Assembly (NCBI RefSeq): GCF_023023025.1
Contig: NZ_CP095481.1
Span: 3,100,001-3,164,000, forward strand
Direction: 5' to 3'
DNA from: Amycolatopsis sp. WQ 127309
Lineage (GTDB): Bacteria; Actinomycetota; Actinomycetes; Mycobacteriales; Pseudonocardiaceae
Length of the DNA stretch: 64,000 nt
The notes under the pieces are model-generated. The model did not search any database. It had not been told where the DNA came from and saw nothing but the letters and a program-made list of their open reading frames with translations. The translations under genes were made by a program, and so were the position numbers. Of this stretch, positions 1-7,997 are shown in pieces; positions within the stretch are counted from its first letter, which is position 1; every line of letters starts with the position of its first letter.

Positions 1-1593
1 GGTACCGAGGGGGAGTCCGCGGTCGATGCCAAGGCCGATGAGTTCGACGGGTGAGCAGGGTGTGTCGGTTTTTGCGGTGGCGGGTGGGACGCGTTCGGCG
101 GCTTGGTGGCCGGGGTAGGTGGTGACGTGTCCGGCCAGCAGGCTGAGTGTGGCGGCGAGGGTAAGGACGATGACGAGGGCGGTGACGAGGCGGTGGGCGC
201 GGTAGCCGTAGTGACCGAGCCAGCCCCAGAGCGCGTGTCGTGCGCGTGCGAGCCGGTTGCCCACAGCAAGGGGGGTGCGGCGACGGAGGTCGTTTTGCTG
301 AGTGATCAGTACTTCACGGGCGTTGTTGTCGTGGCCGGCGGGGCGCTCGATCGCGGCGAGTTGCTGGAAGGCTTGAGGCCAGTAGGCGGGGGTGTGGTGG
401 ACCAGCAGGTGCAGCCATTGGCGCCACGAGATCTCGCGCAGGGTGGAGTAGGTCAATCCGTGGGCTGTGATGGTGCGGTCGCTATCAGGACAGCCACGGC
501 GGATTATTTCCTGTCTGCCTGCTGGGCACGCCGCCGCCGGCGGAAACAGCAACGCCCCGGCGACTTGCGCTTCGTGCAGCATCAGGAGCGGCCCTGTGCT
601 GTTGTCCAGCCTGGCCACCCGCAGTTCAGCTTGGCGGCCGATGTGGGCGCCGACCAGCCGGATCGCACCGTCTCCTCCGGTGCCGGTGATAGTGGCATCG
701 TTCATAAACAGGCTGTCGTCGGTGCGGAGGCCGTCGGCCAGCAACGCCGGGCCGGTGGTGTTGGTGATGGCGGTGCGATCGAGGCCGAATTGGCCGCCGA
801 GGGAGGCACCAACCAGCCGGACCGCGCCGCGTTCTCCGGTGCCGGTGATGGTGGCGTCCCGCATAAACAGACCGCCGTCTGCGCGGAGGCCGTCGCCGTG
901 CAGTGCGGGGCCGGTGGTGTTGGTGATGGCAGCTTGGTCGAGCCCCAGTTGGCCGCCGATGCGGGCGGCGAGCAGGCGGATCGCGCCGAGTTCTCCGGCG
1001 CCAGTGAGAGTAACGCCCGTCATCAACAGGTGGCCGTTGGTGTGGAGGCCGTCGGCGTTCAGTGCGGGGCCTGCGGTGCTGGTGATGGCCGCTTGACTGA
1101 GGCTGAGTTGGCCTCCGATGTGGGCCGCGTTCAAGCAGATCGCTCCGGCTTTCTTGGTGCTGGTGATGGTGGCGTCCCGCATGAACAGACCGCCGACGAG
1201 GCGAAGACCGTCTGCTTCCAGGTAGGCGAGCAGGCTGTGGTTCAGATACAGATAGCGAAGGTCCGCGCCCCGGCAAACGATGCCTTCCGGGAGGGCACAT
1301 CGGTGCAAGTCCAGACCGGTGAGGGCAGTGAGATGCTCAAGGTCGAGCTTTCCGACGACGCGCATCCCCGCTATCTGGATTCCGCGGGGGTCGAGGTCAC
1401 CGTGCAGGCCCCGGAGCAGCTCGCGGATCAGATCGGCGCGTATCCGCAGTTCGGGGTTGTCGGTGACCGCCAGCTCCGCCACCGTCATCGTTATGGCAGG
1501 TCTGGCGACTTCCCCGCGCCGGGCGGTGTTGACCACTTGTTGCTCAAGCGGGGTCAGGTCGGTCAGCACGGGTGAGGGCTTCGTCTCGTCCAC
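1..1593 (-). CDS. Partial beta-helix (pentapeptide-like) membrane protein, C-terminus off the window edge
   Basis: The frame is open from GTG at 1593 to the window edge (531 codons), with GC-rich third positions; the long forward ORF here is its shadow. Residues ~130-310 contain about five copies of a right-handed beta-helix-like unit, seen as repeated GLFMRDATIT and IGGQLGLDQAAI blocks. A hydrophobic segment at ~472-491 (ALVIVLTLAATLSLL) is a likely membrane helix, preceded by WLGHYGYRAHR. The architecture matches actinobacterial proteins often annotated as membrane-associated oxidoreductases, although no oxidoreductase motif is visible. Enzymatic function is unknown. It lies on the integrated element ending at 7339. 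The stop codon lies outside the window. Confidence 0.75.
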   Translation of the reverse strand, partial: MDETKPSPVLTDLTPLEQQVVNTARRGEVARPAITMTVAELAVTDNPELRIRADLIRELLRGLHGDLDPRGIQIAGMRVVGKLDLEHLTALTGLDLHRCALPEGIVCRGADLRYLYLNHSLLAYLEADGLRLVGGLFMRDATITSTKKAGAICLNAAHIGGQLSLSQAAITSTAGPALNADGLHTNGHLLMTGVTLTGAGELGAIRLLAARIGGQLGLDQAAITNTTGPALHGDGLRADGGLFMRDATITGTGERGAVRLVGASLGGQFGLDRTAITNTTGPALLADGLRTDDSLFMNDATITGTGGDGAIRLVGAHIGRQAELRVARLDNSTGPLLMLHEAQVAGALLFPPAAACPAGRQEIIRRGCPDSDRTITAHGLTYSTLREISWRQWLHLLVHHTPAYWPQAFQQLAAIERPAGHDNNAREVLITQQNDLRRRTPLAVGNRLARARHALWGWLGHYGYRAHRLVTALVIVLTLAATLSLLAGHVTTYPGHQAAERVPPATAKTDTPCSPVELIGLGIDRGLPLGT

Positions 1594-1672
1594 GCCACCG
1601 TAGTCGATGGCGCGCTACGAAATGTGACACGTGGTTCCAGCCTGCATGCTTGCCGAGTTAGCGTCTTAGCCT

Positions 1673-2671
1673 GTGAGCATCAGTGACGTCACCCGCGACG
1701 CCATCCTCCAGGCCATTGCCGAGCACGACCGCAACCCCGAGACGTTTCTCCAGGACCACGGGTTCGGCCCGGCCCGCACTTATATGCTGGTGCACGAGCA
1801 CCGGGAATACGACTCGAAGGCAATCGTCGGGGTCGCCCACGGCTACCTCGATGACCAGGACGCGCTTACGGCTGCCGACTTCTCCGGTGGGCTGGAAACC
1901 GTGGTCAAGCTGCTGCACGACCGCGAGTTCGAGGTCCGTGCCCAGCGCAGTCCTGCTTGGCTTGAAGCCGAGCTGGTGCTGGCCTGCGACCTCGTCGCCG
2001 GCAATGGCTGGCGCGTGCTGCGCACCCACGACCCTCACGTGGCCGAGGTGTCCCGGCTACTGCAGCTTCTGCCGCTACACCCGCCGGAGACCCGCGGGAC
2101 GACCTTCCGCAACGTCAACAGCGTGCATCGCAAGATCGCAGACATCGCTACCCAGCACCCGGACTACCAGGGGAGACCCACTCGGGGTGGCAAGCTCGAC
2201 AGAGAGATCTTGCAGGCGTTTCTCGATCGCCCTGACGAGATGCATGCCGAGGCCGGCGCGATCCGCGTCGGCATCACCTCCGGCACGTTGACCACGTTGC
2301 CCGCCGTCGCCGACCCTGATGAAGAGGAAGCGATTGCCGAAGGTCGGGCCTTGGTCTTGCTGCACCTGCGGCGGGAACGGAACCCGAAGCTGCGGGCAAA
2401 GAAGCTCGACCAGGTCCTCACTGCCCGCGGGTGCCTGGCCTGCGAGGTCTGCGGGTTCGACTTCGAACGGATCTACGGTGAGCGCGGCGCCCGGTATGCA
2501 GAAGTCCACCACGTCGTCCCGCTTCACGTCACCGGGCCGACCACCACCCGCCTCGCCGACCTCGCCGTGCTCTGCGCTAACTGCCACCGCATGATCCACC
2601 GCGGCAGCCAATGGCTGACCCCCGCCGAGCTGCGCGCCCTCGTCGAGCAGCACGCGGGATCGCGGGCGTAG
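1673..2671 (+). CDS. ScoMcrA-like HNH endonuclease (type IV restriction candidate)
   Basis: A 332-residue protein starting at GTG 1673. The N-terminal ~100 residues (with YDSKAIVGVAHGY and DFSGG) resemble the ScoMcrA N-terminal head domain. The middle section (~105-235) is the helical domain usual in this HNH group. The C-terminus carries a complete HNH site: a CxxC pair (ACEVC ~263), EVHHVVPLH (~282) and LCANCHRMIH (~303). ScoMcrA is known to cut methylated and phosphorothioated DNA, so restriction of modified foreign DNA is inferred. Only the head, HNH and zinc residues are visible; no separate SRA or SBD domain was identified. It stands alone, divergent from the gene at 1593, on the putative element. 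Confidence 0.8.
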   Translation: MSISDVTRDAILQAIAEHDRNPETFLQDHGFGPARTYMLVHEHREYDSKAIVGVAHGYLDDQDALTAADFSGGLETVVKLLHDREFEVRAQRSPAWLEAELVLACDLVAGNGWRVLRTHDPHVAEVSRLLQLLPLHPPETRGTTFRNVNSVHRKIADIATQHPDYQGRPTRGGKLDREILQAFLDRPDEMHAEAGAIRVGITSGTLTTLPAVADPDEEEAIAEGRALVLLHLRRERNPKLRAKKLDQVLTARGCLACEVCGFDFERIYGERGARYAEVHHVVPLHVTGPTTTRLADLAVLCANCHRMIHRGSQWLTPAELRALVEQHAGSRA

Positions 2672-3312
2672 CCGCGCGCTGGATCGCGTCCAGCCGGCAC
2701 CGCAGGTGCCCGGGGCGCGGCCAGCTGGTTGACCTGCGCGGCGGTGGCTCTGATACGCCCTGGCTCCCGGTAAATCGGAAGTTTTGTCGGTGGACCGCGC
2801 TACTTTGCCGCACGACTGGCTTCGCAGCGGCGAGGGCGGTAGCGATGGAGACCAGCGCGAACGAGGTACGCAGTACCTTCCTGGTGACACAGGAAGCTGG
2901 TGGTCACGTCGGCCGGGACTGGCACGGCTGTGATCGGGGTGGTCGGCCAGGGATCCGGTTCTCAGCCTCGGGGGCGCGTCCGCCTGCAGCTTGCATGCGG
3001 AAGGCAATGCCCTGCGCTGGTTGCCGGGGGCGGTCACATCGACCGAGGGTCCAGGCATCATGACGCTGAGTGCCGAATCGAGATTCGTGAAACCCGAAGG
3101 GGTACGATAATTTATCGTCGCGTTGAATCTTGGTGCGCTAAACGTCTCAAGCGACGCTCCGTAGTCCGATAACGTCCCATATGGGTGAGTGCGTGGGACT
3201 CAAACGAGCGTCTTAGTCTAGTGGTAGGTTTTCCGCGTCATCATCCTCAGGCGCTTCGGGTGCCGGGTGGCTAGTCGTCGACAACCGGTCGGCGCGAGGA
3301 AAGGTGACAGCG
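2672..3312. other. Non-coding stretch with a perfect 7-1-7 palindrome
   Basis: No open frame here has convincing codon bias on either strand. At 3104-3118 there is a perfect inverted repeat (ACGATAA-T-TTATCGT) in an AT-rich pocket, 195 bp upstream of the small membrane gene. It looks like a repressor operator, but no matching regulator is in view. A short frame around 2800-2930 reads as protein-like and could be a gene remnant; I cannot support it as a gene. Confidence 0.35.
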
Positions 3313-3483
3313 GTGAAGAAGGACAAAGACGAGCAAGAGCGCTCGCCGGATGTCCCTCGGTCTCGGTTCCGGCTCATGCTGGAAATGAAGTGGGGTGGTC
3401 CCGTCATAATCACTCTTAACGGGACCACCGCCCTGGTCTGGATTGCCTCTGAGGCCATCCTTACCATCTATCTGAGCCGGTAG
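3313..3483 (+). CDS. Small single-pass membrane protein (56 aa)
   Basis: GTG at 3313 has a good ribosome-binding site (AGGAAAGG, 3298-3305) about 8 nt upstream; an in-frame GTG at 3304 would overlap that site. The product has a charged Lys/Asp/Glu/Arg N-terminal half (VKKDKDEQERS) and one hydrophobic segment near the C-terminus (VIITLNGTTALVWIASEA). It is followed 19 nt downstream by a strong hairpin terminator, so this reads as a complete transcription unit. I recognise no family. Its setting on a mobile element next to restriction genes leaves open an exclusion, immunity or toxin-like role, but nothing in the sequence decides this. Confidence 0.6.
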   Translation: MKKDKDEQERSPDVPRSRFRLMLEMKWGGPVIITLNGTTALVWIASEAILTIYLSR

Positions 3484-3502
3484 TCGAGACCGCCACAACA
3501 GG

Positions 3503-3543
3503 GCGGGGAAGTCGTAGCCATCGCGAGGTAGCGACTTCCCCGC
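3503..3543 (+). terminator. Rho-independent terminator after the small membrane gene
   Basis: A perfect 12-bp stem (GCGGGGAAGTCG at 3503-3514 with its complement at 3532-3543), a 17-nt loop and a T-rich tail (TTTGTTCATTT). A weaker 10-bp hairpin containing two G:U pairs follows at 3560-3596. Confidence 0.75.
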
Positions 3544-3599
3544 TTTGTTCATTTGAACCTTGAGCCGAGACTGCTTGTGTCGCTTGCTCGGTTCAGGCT

Positions 3600-4134
3600 C
3601 TCCTTCATCTGCGGAACCTGACGCTGATCACTGCTGCCAGCTGACGCGTACGACCTGAGTCGATGCCGTCTGTCCAGTCGATCAAGCTCCGTGACGACAC
3701 AAAACATATCACGTATCGCCTGTTAGTGTGTTGCGGCGGGGTGGCAACGTAATTTCGGCTACAGCACGTAAAAAACGATGCGCCGCGGTCGGGTACGTAC
3801 ACTCGAAGCGTTTACAAATGCACGGTAGGATGAAAATATCTGTTGCGCTCCGTGGTCAAGCTGTCGAATTTGATTGCTCCGAATGGGTTAATTTGTAGAT
3901 GGTTAGCCTGGATACCTGATCGTGCATGGTTCGTACCCTATTGGGTACAAGACATGACGCAAAGTGCCATATTTCTCGGTGGCCCGAGGACGAATGGCGA
4001 CACGTCAGTGGTCGCAGGAAATTCTTGGTCGCAAAGAGTGGCAATCTGCAAAATACCTGTGGACAGCTGTCGATTTGTCCACAGGTTATCCACAGTCAGG
4101 TGGTGCGTCGGGTTTACCGGTTAACGGTGGTTTC
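3600..4134. other. AT-richer non-coding stretch with three clustered DnaA boxes
   Basis: Base composition is visibly AT-richer than anything else in the window. Three DnaA-box 9-mers sit in 37 bp: TGTGGACAG (4058-4066, reverse orientation), TTGTCCACA (4075-4083) and TTATCCACA (4086-4094). No open frame in the stretch is convincing. This may be a replication origin or DnaA-dependent regulatory site of the element, but no rep gene is visible in the window. Confidence 0.45.
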
Positions 4135-4347
4135 ATGCTCGAAGACGGTGCCATGGGGTTCCGGGAGTTGACGGCCCGGTATGACAGCCGGAGTTCAGAG
4201 CTGACTGGCACTCGTGCCTTGTCGGTGACGTTGCTCAGCTTCGTTGAGCTGACGACGGACGGTGCCGCGAACTTCGGTGAGTTTCACCTCCCGAGCCAGG
4301 CGGCGATCGATGAGGTTGAGCGAACGCTGTGGCTCACGGGCTGCTAG
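4135..4347 (+). CDS. Hypothetical 70-aa protein
   Basis: ATG at 4135 has a weak GGTGG ribosome-binding match. The 70-codon frame has reasonable third-position GC and reads as a plausible small soluble protein (LSVTLLSFVELTTDGAANFG in the middle). The same frame is open upstream to 3964, but that part crosses the DnaA boxes and looks non-coding. No family is recognised. It ends shortly before the shared hairpin at 4382, converging on the GIY-YIG gene. Confidence 0.4.
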   Translation: MLEDGAMGFRELTARYDSRSSELTGTRALSVTLLSFVELTTDGAANFGEFHLPSQAAIDEVERTLWLTGC

Positions 4348-4381
4348 ACCTGCACGGGGATAGCCCAAGCCCCTCCAGCAG

Positions 4382-4416
4382 CGCCCGCGGCACGGTGTTA
4401 CGCCGTGCCGCGGGCG
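4382..4416. terminator. Bidirectional hairpin between converging genes
   Basis: A perfect 14-bp GC-rich stem (4382-4395 with 4403-4416) and a 7-nt loop. It lies between the end of the 70-aa ORF (4347) and the end of the GIY-YIG gene (4434). There is no U-tract, as is common in actinomycetes. Confidence 0.6.
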
Positions 4417-4433
4417 ACGGGGTGGCCCTGGTC

Positions 4434-4790
4434 TTAGCTGCGTGGGAGTCGGCGGTTGCTGGCCGGGCGAAGCAGCCTGCCGACCCGGCCTTCGAGCTGC
4501 CGGACGATCCCCTCCGGTGTGCTCTCGCGCAGGGGGATGACCCAGAGCGTGTCCCAGGTCTTGCCGCGGGAGGGCTTGCGGACGTGCTCACCCGCCCGGG
4601 TGTGCGCAGTGCGCCTGGTACTGCCGACGTAGTCGATCACCCCATCGCGGGTGCAGGCGACGTAGATCGCGTTGCGCTCGGCCGGCAGGATGGCCTGGAG
4701 GCCACGGGAGAGGTGGAACGGGCGAGGGACCGGGGCCGCCGCGTACCGGCCCGCGGCGCCCCAGGCCGCCAAATACATGTTCGGGTTCAC
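4434..4790 (-). CDS. GIY-YIG-type nuclease domain protein (118 aa)
   Basis: The second gene of a two-gene operon; its ATG overlaps the stop of the 682-aa gene (4787-4790), implying translational coupling. Catalytic landmarks can be placed in order: GIY-like AIYVA (~41), YIG-like DYVGST (~53), the Arg/His helix RAGEHVR (~65), a Glu in RQLEGRVG (~98) and an Asn near the end (RPASNRR). The protein is little more than one nuclease domain, so specificity probably comes from its partner. Small GIY-YIG proteins act in restriction, homing or repair. Defence is inferred from the operon and the mobile-element setting. Confidence 0.7.
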   Translation of the reverse strand: MNPNMYLAAWGAAGRYAAAPVPRPFHLSRGLQAILPAERNAIYVACTRDGVIDYVGSTRRTAHTRAGEHVRKPSRGKTWDTLWVIPLRESTPEGIVRQLEGRVGRLLRPASNRRLPRS

Positions 4791-6835
4791 CAGGTCAGGC
4801 CGTCCGCGCCGTCGCCGTCTTCGTCGCCCGGCACGCTGGGTTCCGGCATCGGTTCCGGCGCCTGCTCGCGGAAGTAGTCCGCGTGCTTGCGCTTGAGATG
4901 CCCGAGCCGGTCACGCTGGTCGCTGAGCAGCTCGATCGCCTCGGTGAGCTCGTCAGCAGGGGTGACGCCCTGCTGCTGGACCTTAGGCAGCTCCTCCAAG
5001 GAGTCGAGGTCGGTGGACACACCCTTCGTCAGGTGCTTGACGATCGACTTCAGCAGATCGCTCTCACTGTTCTGCTTTTTTTTGGCCTGCTTGTCGGAGG
5101 ACGGGAACAGGTCGCGGAGGTTGGCGCTGTCCATGGCCTTCGCCGTCTTGCCGTCCCAGACCGGCTTGTGCGAGTCGGGGTCGCGCTTCACGATCTGGTC
5201 CCGGCCGTCACGCAGCGCCTGGATGCCTTCGCCGAGCAGTTCCAGGCCGAGGGGGTCGGTGGCCATGCGGTCGAGCACGTTGTAGTTCCGCCTGGTGGCG
5301 TCGTCATCGCCGTAGATGCGCTGCAGGGGACCCAGGATCGCCAGCGCGATGCCGCCCTTGACCGTCAGCTCGATGGTCGCCGGGCCTTGGTCGCCTTCCT
5401 CTCCGTCCTGTTCCTTCTTGGCTTCGGCGACCAGGTCGCTGACCTCGGGGTCCCGGTTGGGCCAGCGGACGGGAGCGCCCCAGAACGGCGGGTGGGCGAG
5501 CAGCTCATCGAGGGCACTCTCGATGAGCTGCCGACGGCGCGCGTCGGCTTCGTGCACCTGCTCCAGGATCGCGCCGGAGATGACCTTGGCACGCTGGGTC
5601 GGCATGAGCTTGCTGAAGCGCAGGACCTCACGGGTGGCCTTGCGCGCGAGCTCGCTGGAGGGGTGCTGATCGTGGAAGAACCGGACCAGCTCAGCGGCCC
5701 GGTAGTCGGGGTTGCTGGGCACCCCGAAGCGCCGGTACGCCTCCTCGAACGCCGGGCCCAGCAGGTACTTCTCCCGCTCGGCCAGTTCCCCGTCGTTGTC
5801 GAGCTTCCGCAGGACCTCGTCGCGGGTGTCGACCGCGGTGGCGGCCGTGTCCCACTGCTTCGGCCCGCGCTTGTGAGCGTTGCCGATCAGCTGCTGGGTC
5901 GCGTCGAGCACGGTCCCTCCGTGCGGGCGGAAGGCGACCAGCGCGCGAGCGGGGGCGACGAGCGCCCGCTGCGCGGCGTAGAGCCGGTTGGCGATCAGGT
6001 GGCCGGCGGGCTCATCGCGGAGGTCTTCGAGCTCGTCCCTGAGGTCGCGCTCGGCGACTGCGTCCCGGACCAGCAGGCCGGCGACGCGGCCACGCAGGTA
6101 CACCCCGAGCCGCTCCAGCCCCGCCCGGCGCTTCGGGGAGAACTGCTCGTCCTTGTGCTTGAGGATGTAGTCGACTGCGTCGGCCAGGAAGCCCTGCTCG
6201 ATGGTGATCCGGCTGCCGCCGTCGGAGCCGATCCAGACGCTGTCGCTGGTGAGCGTGCCGTTGATCAGCCTGAACCGGGCCGGGGTCAGCAGGACCTGTT
6301 CTTCGACACCTTCACGTGCGAGCGCCTCCTTGAGCTGCTTCTGCAGGGCCTCGACGTGGGTCGCGGTGTTATGGGCCGCGCTGAGCAGGGCGTCGAGATT
6401 CTGCGCGGTGATCAGCAGCTGGTGCTCACGTTCCGGGTCCGGCTGGACGTCGCGGACCATCCAGGGCATCGGCACGTGGCCGTCGCTGTCGGCGGGCGGG
6501 ATCGCCAGCTTGGAACGGGCCCGGCTGTTGTGGTAGGCCGCCATCATCCGGGTGACCAGGGCGAGCCCGGTCACGAAGTACAGCGTGCCGGCCTGCACGG
6601 ACACCGACTGGGGCGCCTGCAGCTGACCAGCGATCTGACCAGGAAAGACCCACGGATAGGCGAGCAGGTCGGCGCTCGCGTCGTCGAACTCCGCGACCAC
6701 GGTGCCATCGTGCGCCTTAATCCCGTTGCGCTTGATGCTGCGCGCCAGCGCCTTCGTCTGGGCAGCCTTCGGCAGCTCGGGGATTCCGTGAACCAGCGGC
6801 TTGATGCCCTGGTCGTCGAACTCGGGGGAAACCAT
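4787..6835 (-). CDS. Unrecognised 682-aa protein coupled to a GIY-YIG nuclease
   Basis: ATG at 6835 has a strong upstream site (GAAGGAGAAAGGG). I do not recognise the family. Residues ~1-125 form a mixed alpha/beta region (YPWVFPGQIAGQ, YFVTGLALVTRMM). Around 200-216 a SVWIGSDGGSRITIEQ segment carries a D-G-x-x-R pattern that recalls the substrate loop of ParB/DGQHR-type proteins. Residues ~220-480 are strongly helical, ~485-560 mixed, and the tail is acidic and low-complexity (PGDEDGDGADG). No Walker, helicase or nuclease motif is visible. Coupling to the nuclease and the attachment-site island suggest a two-component system in which this protein senses, binds or modifies and the small protein cuts; this is inference. 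Confidence 0.75.
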   Translation of the reverse strand: MVSPEFDDQGIKPLVHGIPELPKAAQTKALARSIKRNGIKAHDGTVVAEFDDASADLLAYPWVFPGQIAGQLQAPQSVSVQAGTLYFVTGLALVTRMMAAYHNSRARSKLAIPPADSDGHVPMPWMVRDVQPDPEREHQLLITAQNLDALLSAAHNTATHVEALQKQLKEALAREGVEEQVLLTPARFRLINGTLTSDSVWIGSDGGSRITIEQGFLADAVDYILKHKDEQFSPKRRAGLERLGVYLRGRVAGLLVRDAVAERDLRDELEDLRDEPAGHLIANRLYAAQRALVAPARALVAFRPHGGTVLDATQQLIGNAHKRGPKQWDTAATAVDTRDEVLRKLDNDGELAEREKYLLGPAFEEAYRRFGVPSNPDYRAAELVRFFHDQHPSSELARKATREVLRFSKLMPTQRAKVISGAILEQVHEADARRRQLIESALDELLAHPPFWGAPVRWPNRDPEVSDLVAEAKKEQDGEEGDQGPATIELTVKGGIALAILGPLQRIYGDDDATRRNYNVLDRMATDPLGLELLGEGIQALRDGRDQIVKRDPDSHKPVWDGKTAKAMDSANLRDLFPSSDKQAKKKQNSESDLLKSIVKHLTKGVSTDLDSLEELPKVQQQGVTPADELTEAIELLSDQRDRLGHLKRKHADYFREQAPEPMPEPSVPGDEDGDGADGLTW

Positions 6836-7297
6836 CCCTTTCTCCTTCGTGCTCCACCGCTTGCAGACACGGGGGGTGGAGCTCGTGTCGGGCCCGTCGA
6901 GGGGCCGACATGTAAGGAGTCAGCGCCCTTCAGGTCTCGGCCCGGCGGGTCGAGATCCTTCGTGGCGGGCCGGAAGGTACTGGGCTGCGTTTCAGGTTCC
7001 CCAAACCAGCGGCTGAGGTCATCTGCACCCACGCAAGCGTGGGCCGCGGCCGGTCACTGCCGGACACCGTCGGCGATAACTGTAGCAGCCGTCACAGCCA
7101 CTCAGTCGGTGGTGGTTGGCTGCGCTGACCGGAATCCTGGCCTTGCGTAGTTGATCATGGTCTGCCTCGATCCGGTCGACCGTCTCAAATTCCGTCTCAG
7201 TTCGCGCCCGTCCGGACCTGTTCAAGCGTGATCGTGTACGCGCGCTGACCTGGCGGTTCGAACGTTCCTGACCGGCTGTGAACGGGCATGCGTAGAA
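6836..7297. other. Element end: leader of the 682-aa operon, no gene seen
   Basis: 462 bp between the start of the 682-aa gene and the tRNA fragment. No open frame has coding character. An imperfect inverted repeat around 6887-6912 (TGTCGGGCCC with GGGGCCGACA) may act in the leader or promoter of the operon. The stretch should contain one arm of the attachment region. No integrase is present here, so any integrase gene must lie left of the window or be lost. Confidence 0.4.
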
Positions 7298-7339
7298 CTG
7301 AAAAGCGGAAGGTCGCCGGTTCGACCCCGGCCCTGGCCA
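7298..7339 (+). repeat. att site: isolated 3' half of tRNA-Phe(GAA)
   Basis: The sequence supplies, in order, an anticodon loop CTGAAAA (GAA anticodon), the 3' anticodon-stem strand GCGGA, variable loop AGGTC, a complete T-arm (GCCGG-TTCGACC-CCGGC), the 3' acceptor strand CCTGGCC and discriminator A. The preceding 36 bp supply no D-arm, no 5' anticodon strand and no GGCCAGG acceptor strand. It is therefore a truncated copy, not a functional gene. Tyrosine integrases of actinomycete elements (pMEA100 and pSE211 are known at tRNA-Phe) leave exactly such a 3' fragment at the distal end. The reconstituted tRNA-Phe should lie left of the window. Confidence 0.85.
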
Positions 7340-7351
7340 CCGCTCACGAAG

Positions 7352-7381
7352 ACCGTCTCGACTCAGTCGAGGCGGTTTTTT
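7352..7381 (+). terminator. Original tRNA-Phe terminator
   Basis: An 11-bp stem with one G:U pair (ACCGTCTCGAC at 7352-7362 with GTCGAGGCGGT at 7366-7376), a 3-nt loop and a run of six T. It follows the tRNA fragment by 12 nt and is probably the native terminator of the chromosomal tRNA-Phe, now separated from its promoter. Confidence 0.85.
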
Positions 7382-7646
7382 CGTTACCCGGCTTCCTCGA
7401 CGTGGAAGTACCCGACGGGCTTGGGCCTTCGATGATCACGACCACCGTGCCCGACTGGATCCGCTGGGGGGCCCGATTCTGCCGGAGAAGATCAGCCGCC
7501 ACCCGCGGCCGACGTCGTCGACCTCCGGCTGCTCGTTAAGCCGAACGAGTGAACCCCGGACGTCCATGTCCGAACGCGGCGAGCGGCGCCGACCCATCGG
7601 CGAAGGCAGCCCGAGAACGGGCCGCCGCCCAACACGGGGAGCCGAG

Positions 7647-7997
7647 ATGCGATACCTGCTCACGCTGCACATGAACCCCGCCCTCTGGGGCACCCTGACC
7701 GACGACCAGAAGAACGAGGTCTACGGCGGCCACGACGACTTCATCAAGCTGATCACCGAGTCCGGCGAGATGGTCGAGACCAAGGCGCTCGTCGATCCGG
7801 CCGGCACCAGGACCGTCCGGGTCGAGAACGGTGTGCCGCGCGTCGAGAACGGCACCTTCGTCGAGTCGGACGCTTTCCTCTGTGGCTACTACGTTGTCGA
7901 CGTCGAGGGCGAAGAACGGGCCGTCGAGCTGGCTGCGAAGATCCCGGACGCGCAGTACACCGCCGTCGAGGTGCGGAAGGTGATCCACGAGGGTTAG
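7647..7997 (+). CDS. YCII/DGPF-family protein
   Basis: 116 residues from ATG 7647 (GGGGAG site just upstream). The frame is open further upstream, but that part lacks coding character. The fold signature is RYLLTLHMNP at the start, GHDDFIKLITESGEMV (~25-40, containing the conserved His-Asp), a central strand repeat and a closing VEVRKV strand. YCII proteins form ferredoxin-like dimers; some are hydrolases, isomerases or accessory to sigma factors, so the substrate cannot be inferred. It is the first chromosomal gene right of the att site. Its stop overlaps the end of the converging c-di-GMP gene by 4 bp. Confidence 0.8.
   Translation: MRYLLTLHMNPALWGTLTDDQKNEVYGGHDDFIKLITESGEMVETKALVDPAGTRTVRVENGVPRVENGTFVESDAFLCGYYVVDVEGEERAVELAAKIPDAQYTAVEVRKVIHEG

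Noticed and set aside
103..1575. 490-codon forward open frame
   Set aside because: It is antisense to the beta-helix protein gene, whose reverse-strand frame has coherent repeats, a membrane helix and codon bias; the forward frame has none.
4883..7150. 755-codon forward open frame over the 682-aa gene
   Set aside because: Shadow frame. The reverse strand has a strong ribosome site, a coupled downstream gene and consistent codon bias.
7255..7339. Complete tRNA-Phe gene
   Set aside because: Only the 3' half can be folded; the D-arm, 5' anticodon strand and 5' acceptor strand are absent, so it is an att remnant rather than a gene.
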